A DNA stretch of 64,000 bases from Actinophytocola algeriensis (GTDB taxonomy: Bacteria > Actinomycetota > Actinomycetes > Mycobacteriales > Pseudonocardiaceae): NCBI RefSeq assembly GCF_014203735.1, contig NZ_JACHJQ010000001.1, forward strand, positions 545,269-609,268, given 5' to 3'. A program made the position numbers and the translations under genes. Positions 34,304-48,020 of the stretch are shown piece by piece (the stretch's first letter is position 1; the number at the start of each line of letters is the position of its first letter). The notes below the pieces were generated by a model that had not been told where the DNA came from, did not search any database, and worked only from the letters and a program-made list of their open reading frames with translations.

Positions 34304-36027
34304 TCCACCACCGCCTTCAGCCGTGCGAGCCGCTTGAGCACGGTCCCGGCGATGCCGTTCCCGTCGAGGCCGTGCGCGCGCAGGATCTCCTCGCGCGACG
34401 CGTGGGGCAGGAAGCCGGCGGGCAGCGCGAACGTCGCCACGCAGGTGCGTTCCCCGGTCGCGGCGAGTGCCTGCGCGAGCCGCGCACCCAGTGCGCCGGT
34501 GGCCGTGGTGTCCTCGACCGCGAGCACCAGCGGGTACCCGGCCGCGAGCCGCAGCAGCGCCGGGTGCAGTGGCATCGTCCACTGTGGATCGACCACGGTC
34601 ACGGGCACGTCGTGGCGCGCCAGCTCGTCGGCCGCCGCGAGGCACGCGCCCGCCAGCGGGCCGACCGCGACCAGCAGCACGGCCGCACCGGGCTCTTCTC
34701 GCAGCACGTCGTAGCCGTCCGCCCGGCGCACCGCGGGGATGTCCGGTCCGGCACTCGCCTTCGGGTAGCGCAGGACGGTGGGCGCGTCCTGGACGGACAC
34801 CGCTTCGCGCAGGAGCTCCCGCAGCGACGCCGGGTCGCGGGGTGCGGCGAGGCGCAGGCCGGGGACGACCGGCAGCACCGACGCGTCCCACATGCCGTGG
34901 TGGCTCGCGCCGTCCGGTCCGGTCACACCCGCGCGGTCGAGCACGAACGTGACGCCGAGCCGGTGCAGCGCCACGTCCATCAGCACCTGGTCGAACGCGC
35001 GGGACAGGAACGTGGCGTAGATGGCGACGACCGGGTGCAGCCCGCCCATCGCGAGCCCGGCCGCGGAGGTGACCGCGTGCTGCTCGGCGATGCCGACGTC
35101 GAACGTCCGCGCCGGGAACCGCGCGGCGAACCCGCCGAGCCCGGCGGGCAGCGCCATCGCCGCGGTCAGGCACACCACGTCCGGCCGTTCCTCGCCGATC
35201 GCGACGATGCTGTCGGCGAACACCGAGGTCCAGGACCGCCCGCCCGCCGAGGTCGCCGGGCCCACCGCGTGCATGCGGTCCGCCTCGTCCTCCTCGGCGG
35301 GTGGGTAGCCCTTCCCCTTCTCGGTGCGGCAGTGCACGACCACCGGCCGCCCCAGCGCGGCCGCGGACCGGAACGCCTGCTCCAGCGCGACGACGTCGTG
35401 CCCGTCGACCGGGCCGACGTAGGAGAAACCCAGTGCGGTGAACAGGTTCGCGCCGCTCGACCCGGACCGCAGCGCCGCGAGGTGCTCGGCGAGACCGCCG
35501 ACGGTCGGCGCGTAGGAGCGGCCGTTGTCGTTGAGCACCACCACGACCGGCCGCGACGGGGCGGCGCCGAGGTTGTTTAGCGCCTCCCACGCCATGCCAC
35601 CGGTGAGCGCGCCGTCGCCGATGACCGCGACCACGCGCCGGTCGTAGGAGCCCGTGACGGCGAACGACTTCGCGAGTCCGTCCGCATAGGACAGCGCGGT
35701 GGAGGCGTGCGAGTTCTCGATCACGTCGTGCGGTGACTCGGTGCGCGACGGGTAGCCCGATGTGCCGCCCGCCTGGCGCAGGTCGTCGAGCCCGCGGCCG
35801 GTCAGCAGCTTGTGGACGTAGGCCTGGTGGCCGGTGTCGAACAGGAGCACGTCGGCCGGTGAGCGGAACACGCGGTGCAGCGCGATGGTCAGCTCCACCG
35901 CGCCGAGGTTCGGCCCGAGGTGCCCGCCCGCGTGGCGGACCTTGTCGACGAGCTCGGCACGCAGTTCGGCGGCGAGCACCAGCAGGTCCGGGGTGGACAT
36001 CCGGCGGAGCGTGGCGAGGTCGGTCAT
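34300..36027 (-). CDS. dxs: 1-deoxy-D-xylulose-5-phosphate synthase
   Basis: 575 residues from ATG 36027, overlapping the ispH stop (ATGA). TPP and active-site motifs: [84 protein letters not shown]. It condenses pyruvate and glyceraldehyde 3-phosphate, the entry step of the MEP pathway. Housekeeping Dxs is usually about 620-640 residues, so this is a shortened form; the N-terminus [23 protein letters not shown] begins later than usual. Confidence 0.95.
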   Translation of the reverse strand: MTDLATLRRMSTPDLLVLAAELRAELVDKVRHAGGHLGPNLGAVELTIALHRVFRSPADVLLFDTGHQAYVHKLLTGRGLDDLRQAGGTSGYPSRTESPHDVIENSHASTALSYADGLAKSFAVTGSYDRRVVAVIGDGALTGGMAWEALNNLGAAPSRPVVVVLNDNGRSYAPTVGGLAEHLAALRSGSSGANLFTALGFSYVGPVDGHDVVALEQAFRSAAALGRPVVVHCRTEKGKGYPPAEEDEADRMHAVGPATSAGGRSWTSVFADSIVAIGEERPDVVCLTAAMALPAGLGGFAARFPARTFDVGIAEQHAVTSAAGLAMGGLHPVVAIYATFLSRAFDQVLMDVALHRLGVTFVLDRAGVTGPDGASHHGMWDASVLPVVPGLRLAAPRDPASLRELLREAVSVQDAPTVLRYPKASAGPDIPAVRRADGYDVLREEPGAAVLLVAVGPLAGACLAAADELARHDVPVTVVDPQWTMPLHPALLRLAAGYPLVLAVEDTTATGALGARLAQALAATGERTCVATFALPAGFLPHASREEILRAHGLDGNGIAGTVLKRLARLKAVVE

Positions 36028-36959
36028 GACGGTCGCACCGAGGACGGCAGCGTGAACGTGATGTCCTCGGTGGCCGTGCGGTGCTCCAGCACGCAAACCG
36101 GGCCGAGCGCGGCGACGACCTCGTCGACCAGCCCCGGTGGCGCGGAGGCACCCGCGGTGACCCCGACCGTGCGGACGTCGTCGAGCCATTCCGGTCTGAT
36201 GTCGCCCGCGTCGTCGATGAGGTACGCCGTCGTGCCCGCGCGCTGTGCCAGCTCCACGAGCCGCACCGAGTTCGACGAGTTCGCCGAGCCGACCACCAGC
36301 ACCAGGTCGGCCCGCTCGGCCACCGTGGACAGTGCCTGCTGGCGGTTGGTGGTGGCGTAGCAGATGTCGTCGGACGCGGGGCCCTTGAGGAACGGGAAGC
36401 GGGACCGCAGTACGCCGAGGATCTCCGTGGTCTCGTCGACGGCGAGGGTGGTCTGGGTCAGGTAGGAGACGCGTTCCGGGTCGGGCACGGTGACCGTCCA
36501 TGCCTGCGCGACGTCCTCGACGAGGATCGTGTCGTCGGGTGCCTCGCCGAGGGTGCCCTCGACCTCCTCGTGGCCCGCGTGCCCGATGAGCAGGATGGTG
36601 TCACCGCGGGCGGCGAACCGGCGGGCCTCGGCGTGGACCTTGGTGACCAGCGGGCACGTCGCGTCGAGGACGCGCAGGTGCCGCCGCCCCGCCTCGGTGC
36701 GCACGGCAGGGGACACGCCGTGCGCGGAGAACACGACCGTCGCGCCGGGCGGCACCTGCGCGAGCTCGTCGACGAACACCGCGCCCCGCCTCTCGAGATC
36801 GGCCACCACGTGCACGTTGTGGACGATCTGCTTGCGCACGTACACGGGCTGCCCGCGCTGTGTGAGCGCGTGCTCGACGATCTCGATGGCCCGCTCGACG
36901 CCCGCGCAGAACGACCGCGGCGCGGCGAGCAGAACCGTGTGGGGAGCCGGGGCGGTCAT
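36024..36959 (-). CDS. ispH: 4-hydroxy-3-methylbut-2-enyl diphosphate reductase
   Basis: 311 residues. The three conserved cysteines are in [13 protein letters not shown] (Cys18), [11 protein letters not shown] and [21 protein letters not shown] and [15 protein letters not shown] are also typical. It converts HMBPP to IPP and DMAPP, the last MEP step. It starts 66 bp after the polyprenyl synthase stop and overlaps dxs, so it belongs to the encapsulin-linked operon. Confidence 0.95.
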   Translation of the reverse strand: MTAPAPHTVLLAAPRSFCAGVERAIEIVEHALTQRGQPVYVRKQIVHNVHVVADLERRGAVFVDELAQVPPGATVVFSAHGVSPAVRTEAGRRHLRVLDATCPLVTKVHAEARRFAARGDTILLIGHAGHEEVEGTLGEAPDDTILVEDVAQAWTVTVPDPERVSYLTQTTLAVDETTEILGVLRSRFPFLKGPASDDICYATTNRQQALSTVAERADLVLVVGSANSSNSVRLVELAQRAGTTAYLIDDAGDIRPEWLDDVRTVGVTAGASAPPGLVDEVVAALGPVCVLEHRTATEDITFTLPSSVRPS

Positions 36960-37025
36960 GCGATCTCCTGTTCGTGCTGACAGCGGCGGGGAAACGCGGC
37001 GGGGACCGGCCTGTTGGCAGGTGGG

Positions 37026-38051
37026 TCAGTGGGTCCGGTGGGTCAGCAGGTGGGCCAGGTCGGTCAGTTCCGCCGTCGCCGGGGCCGGTGGCAGGTGTTC
37101 CAGCCGGGCCAGTGCCTGCGCCATCAGCCCGTCGGCCTGTGCCTGGCCCCACGCGCGGCCACCGGCACGATCGATCAGCTCCGCCGCCGTGCGCAGCTCC
37201 CGGTCGGTCAGCGACTCCGTGCCCGCGTACAGGGCCGCCAGCTCACCGCCCTCCGGGGTGCCCGACGCCAGCGTGTACACCACCGGGAGCGACTTCTTGC
37301 GGTTGCGCAGGTCGGAGAACGCCGGCTTGCCCGTGGTCCGCTCGTCGCCCCAGATGCCGAGCAGGTCGTCCACGTGCTGGAACGCCAGCCCGAGCTGCTC
37401 ACCGAACACCCGCAGGTGGCGGACCTGCTCCGCCGACCCGCCACCGAACGACGCGCCCAGCGCACACGCGGCACCCATCAGCGCCGCCGTCTTGCCACTG
37501 GCCATGCGCTCGCACTCCGCGATGTCCACAGTGGAGCGTCGCTCGAACTCCACGTCCGCGCACTGCCCGGCCACCAGCTCCTGCACGGCCGCGCTCAGCG
37601 TCCGCATCCCCGGGCCTGCCGCCGGGTGACCGCTCGCCGCCAGCACGTCCAGCGCCAGCGTCAGCAACGCGTCCCCGGCCAGGATGGCCGCGCCGATGCC
37701 GAACACGCTCCACACCGTCGGCCGGTGCCGCCTGGTCAGGTCGCCGTCCATCACGTCGTCGTGCAGCAGCGAGAAGTTGTGCACCAGCTCGACCGCCACC
37801 CCGGCAGGCACCGCCTCCCTCGGCGACCCGCCGACCAGCGCCGCGGACAGCAGTGTCAGCGTCGGCCGCACCGCCTTGCCGCCCGCTGAGGTCCGCACGC
37901 CGTGCTGGTCCCACCACCCGAGGTGGTAACCGGCGATGCGGTGCATCGACGCCGGTAACGTCTCGACCGCCGCCCGCAGCGCCGGGTCGACCAGTTCCCG
38001 GCTCCACGCAAGCGTTTGCTCCGTGCTGTGCACACGCTCCGGTGCGACCAT
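37026..38051 (-). CDS. Polyprenyl diphosphate synthase, probable encapsulin cargo
   Basis: 341 residues from ATG 38051, one base from the stop of the upstream shell gene. First Asp-rich motif LLHDDVMDGDLTRRHRP; second FQHVDDLLGIWGDE (DDxxG, as in other encapsulin-linked polyprenyl transferases). Phe five residues before the first motif points to a short-chain product (FPP or GGPP). GKAVRPTLTLL and GKTAALMGAACALG are also family motifs. The N-terminal extension is short (about 10 residues), and no clear targeting peptide is visible, so cargo status is inferred from gene order. Confidence 0.85.
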   Translation of the reverse strand: MVAPERVHSTEQTLAWSRELVDPALRAAVETLPASMHRIAGYHLGWWDQHGVRTSAGGKAVRPTLTLLSAALVGGSPREAVPAGVAVELVHNFSLLHDDVMDGDLTRRHRPTVWSVFGIGAAILAGDALLTLALDVLAASGHPAAGPGMRTLSAAVQELVAGQCADVEFERRSTVDIAECERMASGKTAALMGAACALGASFGGGSAEQVRHLRVFGEQLGLAFQHVDDLLGIWGDERTTGKPAFSDLRNRKKSLPVVYTLASGTPEGGELAALYAGTESLTDRELRTAAELIDRAGGRAWGQAQADGLMAQALARLEHLPPAPATAELTDLAHLLTHRTH

Positions 38052-38052
38052 G

Positions 38053-39453
38053 TCAGCGCCCCAGCTCGACGTTCTCCAGCACCCCGAGCGCGTCGGGCAC
38101 CAGCACCGCCGCCGAGAAGTACACGCTGACCAGGTACGACAGGATCGCCTTGTCGTCGATGCCCATGAACCGCACGTTCATGCTCGGGGCCACCTCGTCG
38201 TCGATGTTCACGGTGTGCAGCCCGATGACGCCCTGGTCCTCGACCCCGGTGCGCATCACGATGATCGACGTCACGTCGCCCTCGGTGATCGGGATCTTGT
38301 CGCACGGCAGGATCGGCACCCCACGCCACGTCTGCACGGTCGACCCCTCGAACTCCACGTTCGCCGGGTAGATCCCGCGTTTCGTGCACTCGCGGCGGAA
38401 CGCGGCGATCGCACGCGGGTGCGCGAGGAAGAACTTCGACTTCCTGCGCCGCGAGAGCAGCTCGTCGAGGTCGTCCGGGGTCGGCGGGCCGGACCGGGTG
38501 AAGATCCGCTGCGACAGGTCCGCGTTGTGCAGCAGCCCGTACGACGGGTTGTTGACGAGCTCGTGTTCCTGCCGCTCACGCAGCGCCTCGGTGGTCAGCC
38601 GCAGCTGCTCCTCGGTCTGGTTCATCGGGTCGTTGTAGAGGTCGGCGACCCTGGTGTGGACCCGCAGCAGCGTCTGCGCGACGTCCAGTTCGTACTCGCG
38701 GGGCGTCTGCTCGTAGTCGGCGAACGTGCCGGGCAGCTCGGCCTCGCCGCTGTGCCCGGAGGACAGCTCGATCGCCGCCTCACCGGCCCGGTTCTGCGCC
38801 TTCGACGGCCGGGCCAGCGCGGCGCGGATGTGCTCGCGCAGCGCGTCGGACTGGCCGTTCATCTGCTGGAACGACTGCCCAGCCAGGACCAGCACGGTGA
38901 CCGGGGTGATGGCCTTGACGCTGAACGCCCACTCCCCGCGTTCGCCGCTCAGCAGCTCGCTGCCGAAGTGGTCACCGTCGGCGAGGACGTCCAGCACCTG
39001 GTCCTCGTCGTACCTGCCAGGTGTCAGCTTGTTCGCTTTGCCGTGTGCCAGAAGGAAGATCTCGTCACGCGGCTGACCGGCCCGGACGATCAGGTCGCCC
39101 GGCCCGTACTCCCGCTGCTCGAACCGGTTCGCGAGCGCGCCGAGCGCCTGCTCGTCGGTGAAGTCACGCAGCAGCGGCAGTTCCCGCAGCTCGGCGGGCA
39201 CGACGCGGATCGCGGTGCCCTCGCTGACGAACGAGAGCCGCCCGTCGCCGATCGCGTAGGACAGCCTGCGGTTCACGCGGTAGGTGCCGCCCGCGATGTC
39301 CACCCACGGCAGCATCTTCAGCAGCCACCGGCTGGTGATGCCGCGCATCTGCGGCTTGGTCTTGGTCGTGGTGGTGAGGTTGCGCGCCGCCTCGGTCGAC
39401 AGGCTGCGCCGCACCGTGGCCTCGATCCGGACGTCGGTCTCCACTGTGGACAC
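38053..39453 (-). CDS. Family 2B encapsulin shell protein, copy A
   Basis: 466 residues from GTG 39453. Residues 85-212 form a cyclic-nucleotide-binding-like domain ([44 protein letters not shown]), inserted between an N-terminal arm (about 20-75) and a long C-terminal part ([58 protein letters not shown]). There is no helix-turn-helix, so it is not a Crp-type regulator; the layout is that of HK97-type Family 2B encapsulins. The usual phosphate-binding Arg-x-Ala of cAMP pockets is absent (GEWAFSVKA). Confidence 0.88.
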   Translation of the reverse strand: MSTVETDVRIEATVRRSLSTEAARNLTTTTKTKPQMRGITSRWLLKMLPWVDIAGGTYRVNRRLSYAIGDGRLSFVSEGTAIRVVPAELRELPLLRDFTDEQALGALANRFEQREYGPGDLIVRAGQPRDEIFLLAHGKANKLTPGRYDEDQVLDVLADGDHFGSELLSGERGEWAFSVKAITPVTVLVLAGQSFQQMNGQSDALREHIRAALARPSKAQNRAGEAAIELSSGHSGEAELPGTFADYEQTPREYELDVAQTLLRVHTRVADLYNDPMNQTEEQLRLTTEALRERQEHELVNNPSYGLLHNADLSQRIFTRSGPPTPDDLDELLSRRRKSKFFLAHPRAIAAFRRECTKRGIYPANVEFEGSTVQTWRGVPILPCDKIPITEGDVTSIIVMRTGVEDQGVIGLHTVNIDDEVAPSMNVRFMGIDDKAILSYLVSVYFSAAVLVPDALGVLENVELGR

Positions 39454-39456
39454 GGC

Positions 39457-40878
39457 TCAGCCTTCCCGTCCCAGCTCGACGTTCTCGAGGATGCCGAGCG
39501 CGTCCGGCACCAGCACCGCGCACGAGTAGTACGCGCTGACCAGGTAGGACATGATCGCCTGCTCGTTGATGTTCATGAACCGCACCGAGAGGCTCGGCTG
39601 GTACTCGTCGGGGATGCCGGTCTGGTGCAGGCCGACGACACCCTGCCGTTCCTCGCCGGTGCGCATGAGGAGGACCGAGCTGGTCCGGTGTTCGGAGACG
39701 CCGATCTTGTTGCACGGGAAGATCGGCACACCGCGCCATGCCGGCACCCGGTTGCCGTTGACGTCGATCGCGTCCGGGTAGAGGCCGCGGCGGCTGCACT
39801 CGCGCCCGAACGCGGCGATCGTGCGCGGGTGTGCGAGGAAGAAGGCGGGGTTCTTCCACACGGTCGCGAGCAGCTCGTCGAAGTCGTCCGGCGTCGGCGG
39901 GCCGGACCGGGTGTGGATGCGCTGCGACAGGTCCGCGTTGTGCAGCAGCCCGAAGTCCGGGTTGTTGATCATCTCGTGTTCCTGGCGCTCGCGCAGCGCC
40001 TCGATGGTCAGCCGCAGCTGCTGCTCGACCTGGTCCATCGGCTCGTTGTAGAGGTCGGACACGCGGGTGTGGACCCGCAGCACGGTCTGCGCGACCGACA
40101 GCTCGTACTCCCTCGGGGCCAGCTCGTAGTCCACGAACGTGCCGGGCAGCGCGGCCTCGCCGACGTGGCCGGACGCCAGCTCGATCGCCGCCTCGCCGTG
40201 CGGGTTCTGCGCGGCGGCCTTGCCGCTCTGGAACGCCGCGATCTGCTCCCGCAACGCCGCCGAGCGGCCGAGCAGTTCGTCGAACGCGCGCTGCGGCAGC
40301 ATCAGCACCGTGCACGAGGTGGCTGCTTTGACGCTGTACTCCCACATGCTCTGCGGGTCCACCAGCGACTCGTCGCCGAAGTGGTCGCCGTTCGCGAGCG
40401 TGTCGAGCACCGTTTCGTCGCCGTACCGGCCCGGCCCGACCTTGGTGACCTTGCCGTGCGCGATGAGGAACGCCTCGTTCGACTCGTGCCCGAATTCCAC
40501 GATGGTGTCGCCCGCGGCGAATTCCCGTTGCTCGAACCCGTTGGCCAGCGCGGCGAGCACGTCGGGGTCGGTGAACCCGCGGAACAACGGCAGCTCGCCG
40601 AGTTCGGCCGGGATCACCCGGATTTCCGGTCCGTCGCTCGTGAACGTGACGCGGCCGTCACCGACCGCGTAGGACAGGCGCCGGTTCACCCGGTAGGTGC
40701 CGCCGGACACCTGTGTCCACGGCAGCATTCTCAGCAGCCACCGCGACGAGACACCCTGCATCTGGGGGACGGACTTCTTGGTCGTGGCCAGGTTCCGAGC
40801 CGCGGCGGTCGCCAGGCTCTGCTGCGGCCGCTCACCGTCCGCGCCGACACCAGGTGCCACCGGTTCCGTCACCGTCAC
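39457..40878 (-). CDS. Family 2B encapsulin shell protein, copy B
   Basis: 473 residues from GTG 40878, with TTG 40893 and GTG 40890/40887 as alternative starts. It aligns along its whole length with copy A, which begins 3 bp downstream: N-arm [27 protein letters not shown], the nucleotide-binding-like insert ([33 protein letters not shown]) and the HK97-like C-terminal part ending [21 protein letters not shown]. The insert again lacks the phosphate-binding Arg (SMWEYSVKA). Two adjacent paralogous shells suggest a mixed shell. It is the first gene of the operon. Confidence 0.88.
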   Translation of the reverse strand: MTVTEPVAPGVGADGERPQQSLATAAARNLATTKKSVPQMQGVSSRWLLRMLPWTQVSGGTYRVNRRLSYAVGDGRVTFTSDGPEIRVIPAELGELPLFRGFTDPDVLAALANGFEQREFAAGDTIVEFGHESNEAFLIAHGKVTKVGPGRYGDETVLDTLANGDHFGDESLVDPQSMWEYSVKAATSCTVLMLPQRAFDELLGRSAALREQIAAFQSGKAAAQNPHGEAAIELASGHVGEAALPGTFVDYELAPREYELSVAQTVLRVHTRVSDLYNEPMDQVEQQLRLTIEALRERQEHEMINNPDFGLLHNADLSQRIHTRSGPPTPDDFDELLATVWKNPAFFLAHPRTIAAFGRECSRRGLYPDAIDVNGNRVPAWRGVPIFPCNKIGVSEHRTSSVLLMRTGEERQGVVGLHQTGIPDEYQPSLSVRFMNINEQAIMSYLVSAYYSCAVLVPDALGILENVELGREG

Positions 40879-40893
40879 AACGCACACCACCAA

Positions 40894-41284
40894 TCACAGG
40901 AATTATTTTGGGCAAGGCAGATCCGGTTGACCGAAATTACGTGAAACAATCTCGACGAATCGAAGCTAGCACCAGTGCCAAAACCAGCACAGTCGCCCAA
41001 GTGAGTGAGCCACGGTGGGTCGGGGAAATCGTCGGATAATCACTCTTGTCAGCGGTAACGCCCGGTGGACTTGTTCGCTGAGTAATCCCCGCTGGGCCGA
41101 ACGGGTTGTGACTCCGGCGAACGTGTCGGAGGTGGACCCGGGGCACCCCCAAGATGCGAGTGTCGCCGCCACCGCAATGGCCTAGTCCAGTGAACCTGCC
41201 CTCTACCGTGGGGTTCTTTCCGGACACAGTGAACGGCACGGCCGACGGAACCTGCCGTCAGCCGTGCCGCTTTGTTCCCCCGTG
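40894..41284. other. 391-bp region upstream of encapsulin operon
   Basis: No gene. The 90 bp next to the shell gene are AT-rich for this genome (aattattttgggcaagg, attacgtgaaacaatctcg) and very likely hold the operon promoter on the minus strand. The far end holds the terminator of the aldo/keto reductase gene. The middle shows nothing recognisable. Confidence 0.5.
41234..41269 (-). terminator. Terminator hairpin after aldo/keto reductase
   Basis: Outer arms cggcacggc (41234-41242) and gccgtgccg (41261-41269) pair perfectly; after one mismatch, inner arms gacgg/ccgtc extend the stem. It lies 15 bp beyond the stop of the minus-strand aldo/keto reductase. Confidence 0.75.
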
Positions 41285-42292
41285 TTATCCGTCGAGGAGC
41301 GTCAGGTGTTCGTCGGAGAGCTTGATGTCCAGCGCGCCGAGTGCCGTGTCCAGTTGCTCCGGTGTACGTGGACCGACCAGCGTGATCGGGGTGGGGTCGG
41401 TCTGGTGGAGCAGCCACGCCAGCACGAGCTGGTTCGGCGTGACGGCCAGGTCGGCGGCCAGTGCGGTCAGCCGGGCGAGCCGGGCGTCGGCGTCGGGGCC
41501 CGCGTAGTCCACCATCGACGGGTGCCCGTCGCGCTTGGCGGGGTCGTCGTAGATCCCCTTGAGGATCGGCGAGTAGGCGACCAGTGAGATGCGGGGGTTC
41601 GCCCTGAGGTGGTCGAGCTGCTCGTCGTCCACAATGGACAGGGAGTTGGCGCCGGCGGTGGGCCGCAGGTAGGAGTGCTGCTGCTGCAACGCGACCGGTG
41701 CGGGCCAGCCGTGGCGGTCGCACAACCCGAGGATGCGTTCCAGCCGCCAGGTCCGGACGTTCGACCAGCCGATGTGGCGGATCTTGCCTGCCTTGACGAA
41801 CCCGGCCAGTGCGTCGAGGGTCTCCTCCAGCGGGGTGGCGGTGTCGTCGACGTGCACGTAGTAGAGGTCGATGTGGTCGGTGCCGAGCCGGCGGAGGCTG
41901 CCGTCGAGCGCCGCTCGCAGCGTGTCCGCCGCGGCCCCGGCGTACTTCGGCCGCGCGGGCTTCCCCCGGTAGCGGTCCGGCTCGTCCACCCAGGCGCTGC
42001 CCTTGGTGGAGAAGAACACCCGGTCGCGGTTGCCCCGGGCGGCGAACCACCGGCCGAGCACGGTCTCACTCTCCCCGCCCGTGTTGCCGGCCGCGGGCCA
42101 CCATGCGTAGCAGTCCGCGGTGTCCACAAAGGAACCGCCGGTGTCGAGGTAGCGGTCGAGCATGCCGAAGGAGGTCTGTTCGTCGGTGCGGGTGCCCATC
42201 AGCATGGCACCGAGCGAGAGCTTGCTGACCTGCTCGCCGGTGCGTCCCAGTTCTGTCGTCGTCTGCACGGTTCCGACAGTAGGTTCGGCCAT
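41285..42292 (-). CDS. Aldo/keto reductase
   Basis: 335 residues from ATG 42292; GTG 42268 (MQTTTELGRTGEQVSKLSLG) is an equally good start because it matches the usual family N-terminus. The catalytic tetrad is seen in FVDTADCYAWW (Asp, Tyr), VFFSTKGSAW (Lys) and DLYYVHVDD (His); IGWSNVRTWRLERI and LVAYSPILKGIY also fit. It is an NADPH-dependent carbonyl reductase of unknown substrate. The divergent LysR gene 47 bp away is the likely regulator. Confidence 0.9.
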   Translation of the reverse strand: MAEPTVGTVQTTTELGRTGEQVSKLSLGAMLMGTRTDEQTSFGMLDRYLDTGGSFVDTADCYAWWPAAGNTGGESETVLGRWFAARGNRDRVFFSTKGSAWVDEPDRYRGKPARPKYAGAAADTLRAALDGSLRRLGTDHIDLYYVHVDDTATPLEETLDALAGFVKAGKIRHIGWSNVRTWRLERILGLCDRHGWPAPVALQQQHSYLRPTAGANSLSIVDDEQLDHLRANPRISLVAYSPILKGIYDDPAKRDGHPSMVDYAGPDADARLARLTALAADLAVTPNQLVLAWLLHQTDPTPITLVGPRTPEQLDTALGALDIKLSDEHLTLLDG

Positions 42293-42339
42293 CGGATACG
42301 TCCAATGCAAATGTCTTTGGTTTCTGATACGTGTAACGC
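42293..42339. promoter_or_regulatory. Divergent promoter region with gatacgt direct repeats
   Basis: The 47-bp gap between the aldo/keto reductase and LysR genes holds two copies of the 7-mer gatacgt, one near each end (from 42295 and about 42327), and an AT-rich centre. LysR proteins often bind such divergent sites; this is positional inference. Confidence 0.45.
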
Positions 42340-43203
42340 ATGGAGCTGCGGCAGGTGCGAGCGTTCGTGACGATCGTCGACGAGGGGCACGTCGGCCGGG
42401 CGGCGGAGCGGCTGCACGTCACGCAGCCGACGCTGTCGCGGCAGGTGGCGGCACTGGAGCGGGCGGTGGGGGTGCCGCTGTTCGACCGCAGGGGACGGGC
42501 GTTGACCCTGACCCCGGCGGGTGCGGTGTTCGAGCCCGGCGCCCGCGACCTGGTCCGGCGGTCGGACGACCTGGTCGTGTCGGCGCGCCGGGCGCACCGC
42601 GGTGAGCTGGGCGTGCTGCGGATCGGCTTCGTCCAGTCGGCGACGTTCGCGGCGTTGCCGTCGATGCTCAGGGCTTTCCGGGAGGCGTGGCCGTCGGTGC
42701 GGGTGGAGGTGACGGCCATGACGACGTTGCGGCAGGTTTCGGCGCTGGCGGACGACGCGCTGGACGTGGGGTTGCTGCGGCCGCCGGTGCGGGATGATCT
42801 GTCGCTGCGGACGTTGTCGCGTGACCCGCTGGTGGTCGCGTTGCCCGGTGGTCACCGGTTGTCCCGCCGGCGGCGGGTGTCGTTGGCTGAGCTGGCTGAC
42901 GAGCCGTTCGTGCTCTACGGACGGGAGTCGGGGCCTGCTGTGCACGACACGATCGTCGGGTTCTGCCGGGACGCCGGGTTCAGCCCGCGGATCGTGCAGG
43001 AGGCGGTCGACGTGCAGACGATCGTCGCGTTGGTGGCGGCGAACCTGGGGGTCTCGTTGCTGATCGCGCCGACGCCGCAGACGGACTCGTCGGTGGTGTT
43101 CCGGCCGGTGGCGGAGGACCTGCCGCCGTGGGAGATGGCGCTGGCCTGGTCCCGGGGGAACCAGTCGCCGGTCCTGGCGCGGCTGCTGGAGACGGTGGGG
43201 TGA
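42340..43203 (+). CDS. LysR family transcriptional regulator
   Basis: 287 residues: MELRQVRAFVTIVDEGHVGRAAERLHVTQPTLSRQVAALE is the LysR helix-turn-helix, followed by the periplasmic-binding-like effector domain (LRIGFVQSATFAALP, LDVGLLRPPV, NLGVSLLIAPTPQ). It probably controls the divergent aldo/keto reductase gene and itself. Confidence 0.93.
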   Translation: MELRQVRAFVTIVDEGHVGRAAERLHVTQPTLSRQVAALERAVGVPLFDRRGRALTLTPAGAVFEPGARDLVRRSDDLVVSARRAHRGELGVLRIGFVQSATFAALPSMLRAFREAWPSVRVEVTAMTTLRQVSALADDALDVGLLRPPVRDDLSLRTLSRDPLVVALPGGHRLSRRRRVSLAELADEPFVLYGRESGPAVHDTIVGFCRDAGFSPRIVQEAVDVQTIVALVAANLGVSLLIAPTPQTDSSVVFRPVAEDLPPWEMALAWSRGNQSPVLARLLETVG

Positions 43204-43251
43204 GCAGTCGGGCCGTCCGGCGTCCGCGCGGGTGAGCGGAGACCGGCAGCG

Positions 43252-43803
43252 TCACTCCTGCTCTTTCGGGTACACCGCGATCGCCAGGGTGAACTGGTCG
43301 CCCTCCGCCCCGCCGTACTTCGCGAACAGGTCCTGCAGCGTGCTCCGCAGTTCGTCGAAGAACTCCTTGCGGTGGGCCGGGGGCAGGGCGATGCGACCCG
43401 ACACGCCCAGCGTGGGCAGCTCGGGACGAGTCCTGTCGATCTTCGCCAGGTCTTGCTGGACGTCCTCGACCAGCTCGATCAGGTAGCCAAGGCTCAGCTC
43501 GTCCCGCGCGCGGCGGCCACCGATCGTGCCGATCAGCTGGGGGGACAGCCAGTACGACTTCGCCGTCGCCTGGTAGATGCCCTCCACGATCCCGCGGACC
43601 CGGCGCTCCGACACCTGCGTCACCAGGCCCGCGTCCACCAGGCGTTTCACGTGGTAGTACACGCGCTGGGGAGTCTGGTCCAGCCGCACGCCGACCTCTG
43701 TGCAGGAGCTGGGCTCGGCCAGGTGCCGCAGCACCTCGACGCGCTGGGGCTTGAGCAGTGCCTCCGCCTGCTCGAAGCCCTCTACGTACAACAAGTCTTT
43801 CAT
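43252..43803 (-). CDS. ArsR/HTH_20-type regulator
   Basis: 183 residues. A winged helix at about 12-70 (AEALLKPQRVEVLRHLAEPSSCTEVGVRLDQTPQRVYYHVKRLVDAGLV) is followed by a helical C-terminal domain of about 110 residues. It is divergent from the epimerase/beta-galactosidase operon, with an AT-rich 65-bp gap that contains agtgcttct and agaagtg half-sites, so it probably controls that operon. Confidence 0.85.
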   Translation of the reverse strand: MKDLLYVEGFEQAEALLKPQRVEVLRHLAEPSSCTEVGVRLDQTPQRVYYHVKRLVDAGLVTQVSERRVRGIVEGIYQATAKSYWLSPQLIGTIGGRRARDELSLGYLIELVEDVQQDLAKIDRTRPELPTLGVSGRIALPPAHRKEFFDELRSTLQDLFAKYGGAEGDQFTLAIAVYPKEQE

Positions 43804-43868
43804 AGTGCTTCTGAGTGTTTACATAAAAGAAGTGTTTGTCAATAGGGGTGAACCTATGCTTGGCCCCG

Positions 43869-47452
<3,584 letters not shown>

Positions 47453-47566
47453 CCCCGAACGTCCGCGGTGAACCGGACGAACATTCGGGTGGCACTGTGG
47501 CGCCGACGGGTCACCCGCTGCCGTTTCCGTTGTCGGTGTCCCGGGGTTCTGCGAGGATGTGCGGTT

Positions 47567-47974
47567 ATGGCATCGAGACTGAATCCCTACATCAGCTTTG
47601 GCGGCAACGCCAAGCAGGCCATGGAGTTCTACGAGCAGGTGTTCGGCGGCACGCTCACGCTGAACACGTACAGTGACGTCGACACCTCCGGTCAGGCGCC
47701 GGAGGGCATCATGCACGGCATGCTCGAGTCGACGAGCGGTTACACGATCATGGGGGCCGACACCCCGCCCGGTCAGCCGCACAATCCGGGCAACAACATC
47801 GCCATGAGCCTGAGTGGCGACGACGCGGACGAGCTGCGCGGTTACTGGGACAAGCTGTCCGAGGGCGGCAGCATCGCCGTGCCGCTGGAGAAGCAGATGT
47901 GGGGCGACGAGTTCGGCATGTGCGTCGACCGCTTCGGCATCGCGTGGATGGTCAACATCGGGACGACGGCGTAG
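47567..47974 (+). CDS. VOC family (PhnB-like) protein
   Basis: 135 residues from ATG 47567: LNPYISFGGNAKQAMEFYEQVFGGTL, SGYTIMGADTP and MCVDRFGIAWMVN are typical of the PhnB/3-demethylubiquinone-methyltransferase-like VOC fold. Usually a small dimeric metal-binding protein; function not assignable. No clear operon partner. Confidence 0.9.
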   Translation: MASRLNPYISFGGNAKQAMEFYEQVFGGTLTLNTYSDVDTSGQAPEGIMHGMLESTSGYTIMGADTPPGQPHNPGNNIAMSLSGDDADELRGYWDKLSEGGSIAVPLEKQMWGDEFGMCVDRFGIAWMVNIGTTA

Positions 47975-48020
47975 CTTCGCGCCTGCCGTGCACGCACGTC
48001 GTGGGTGGCCCCTCGGTCCC

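Noticed and set aside
34304-36151. N-terminal extension of ispG over the whole dxs gene
   Set aside because: It is the alternative frame of dxs. IspG begins at the GTG that overlaps the dxs stop, with a normal family N-terminus.
38053-40893. Reading the two shell genes as Crp/Fnr transcription factors
   Set aside because: They have the nucleotide-binding-like domain but no helix-turn-helix, and have about 250 extra C-terminal residues of encapsulin type.
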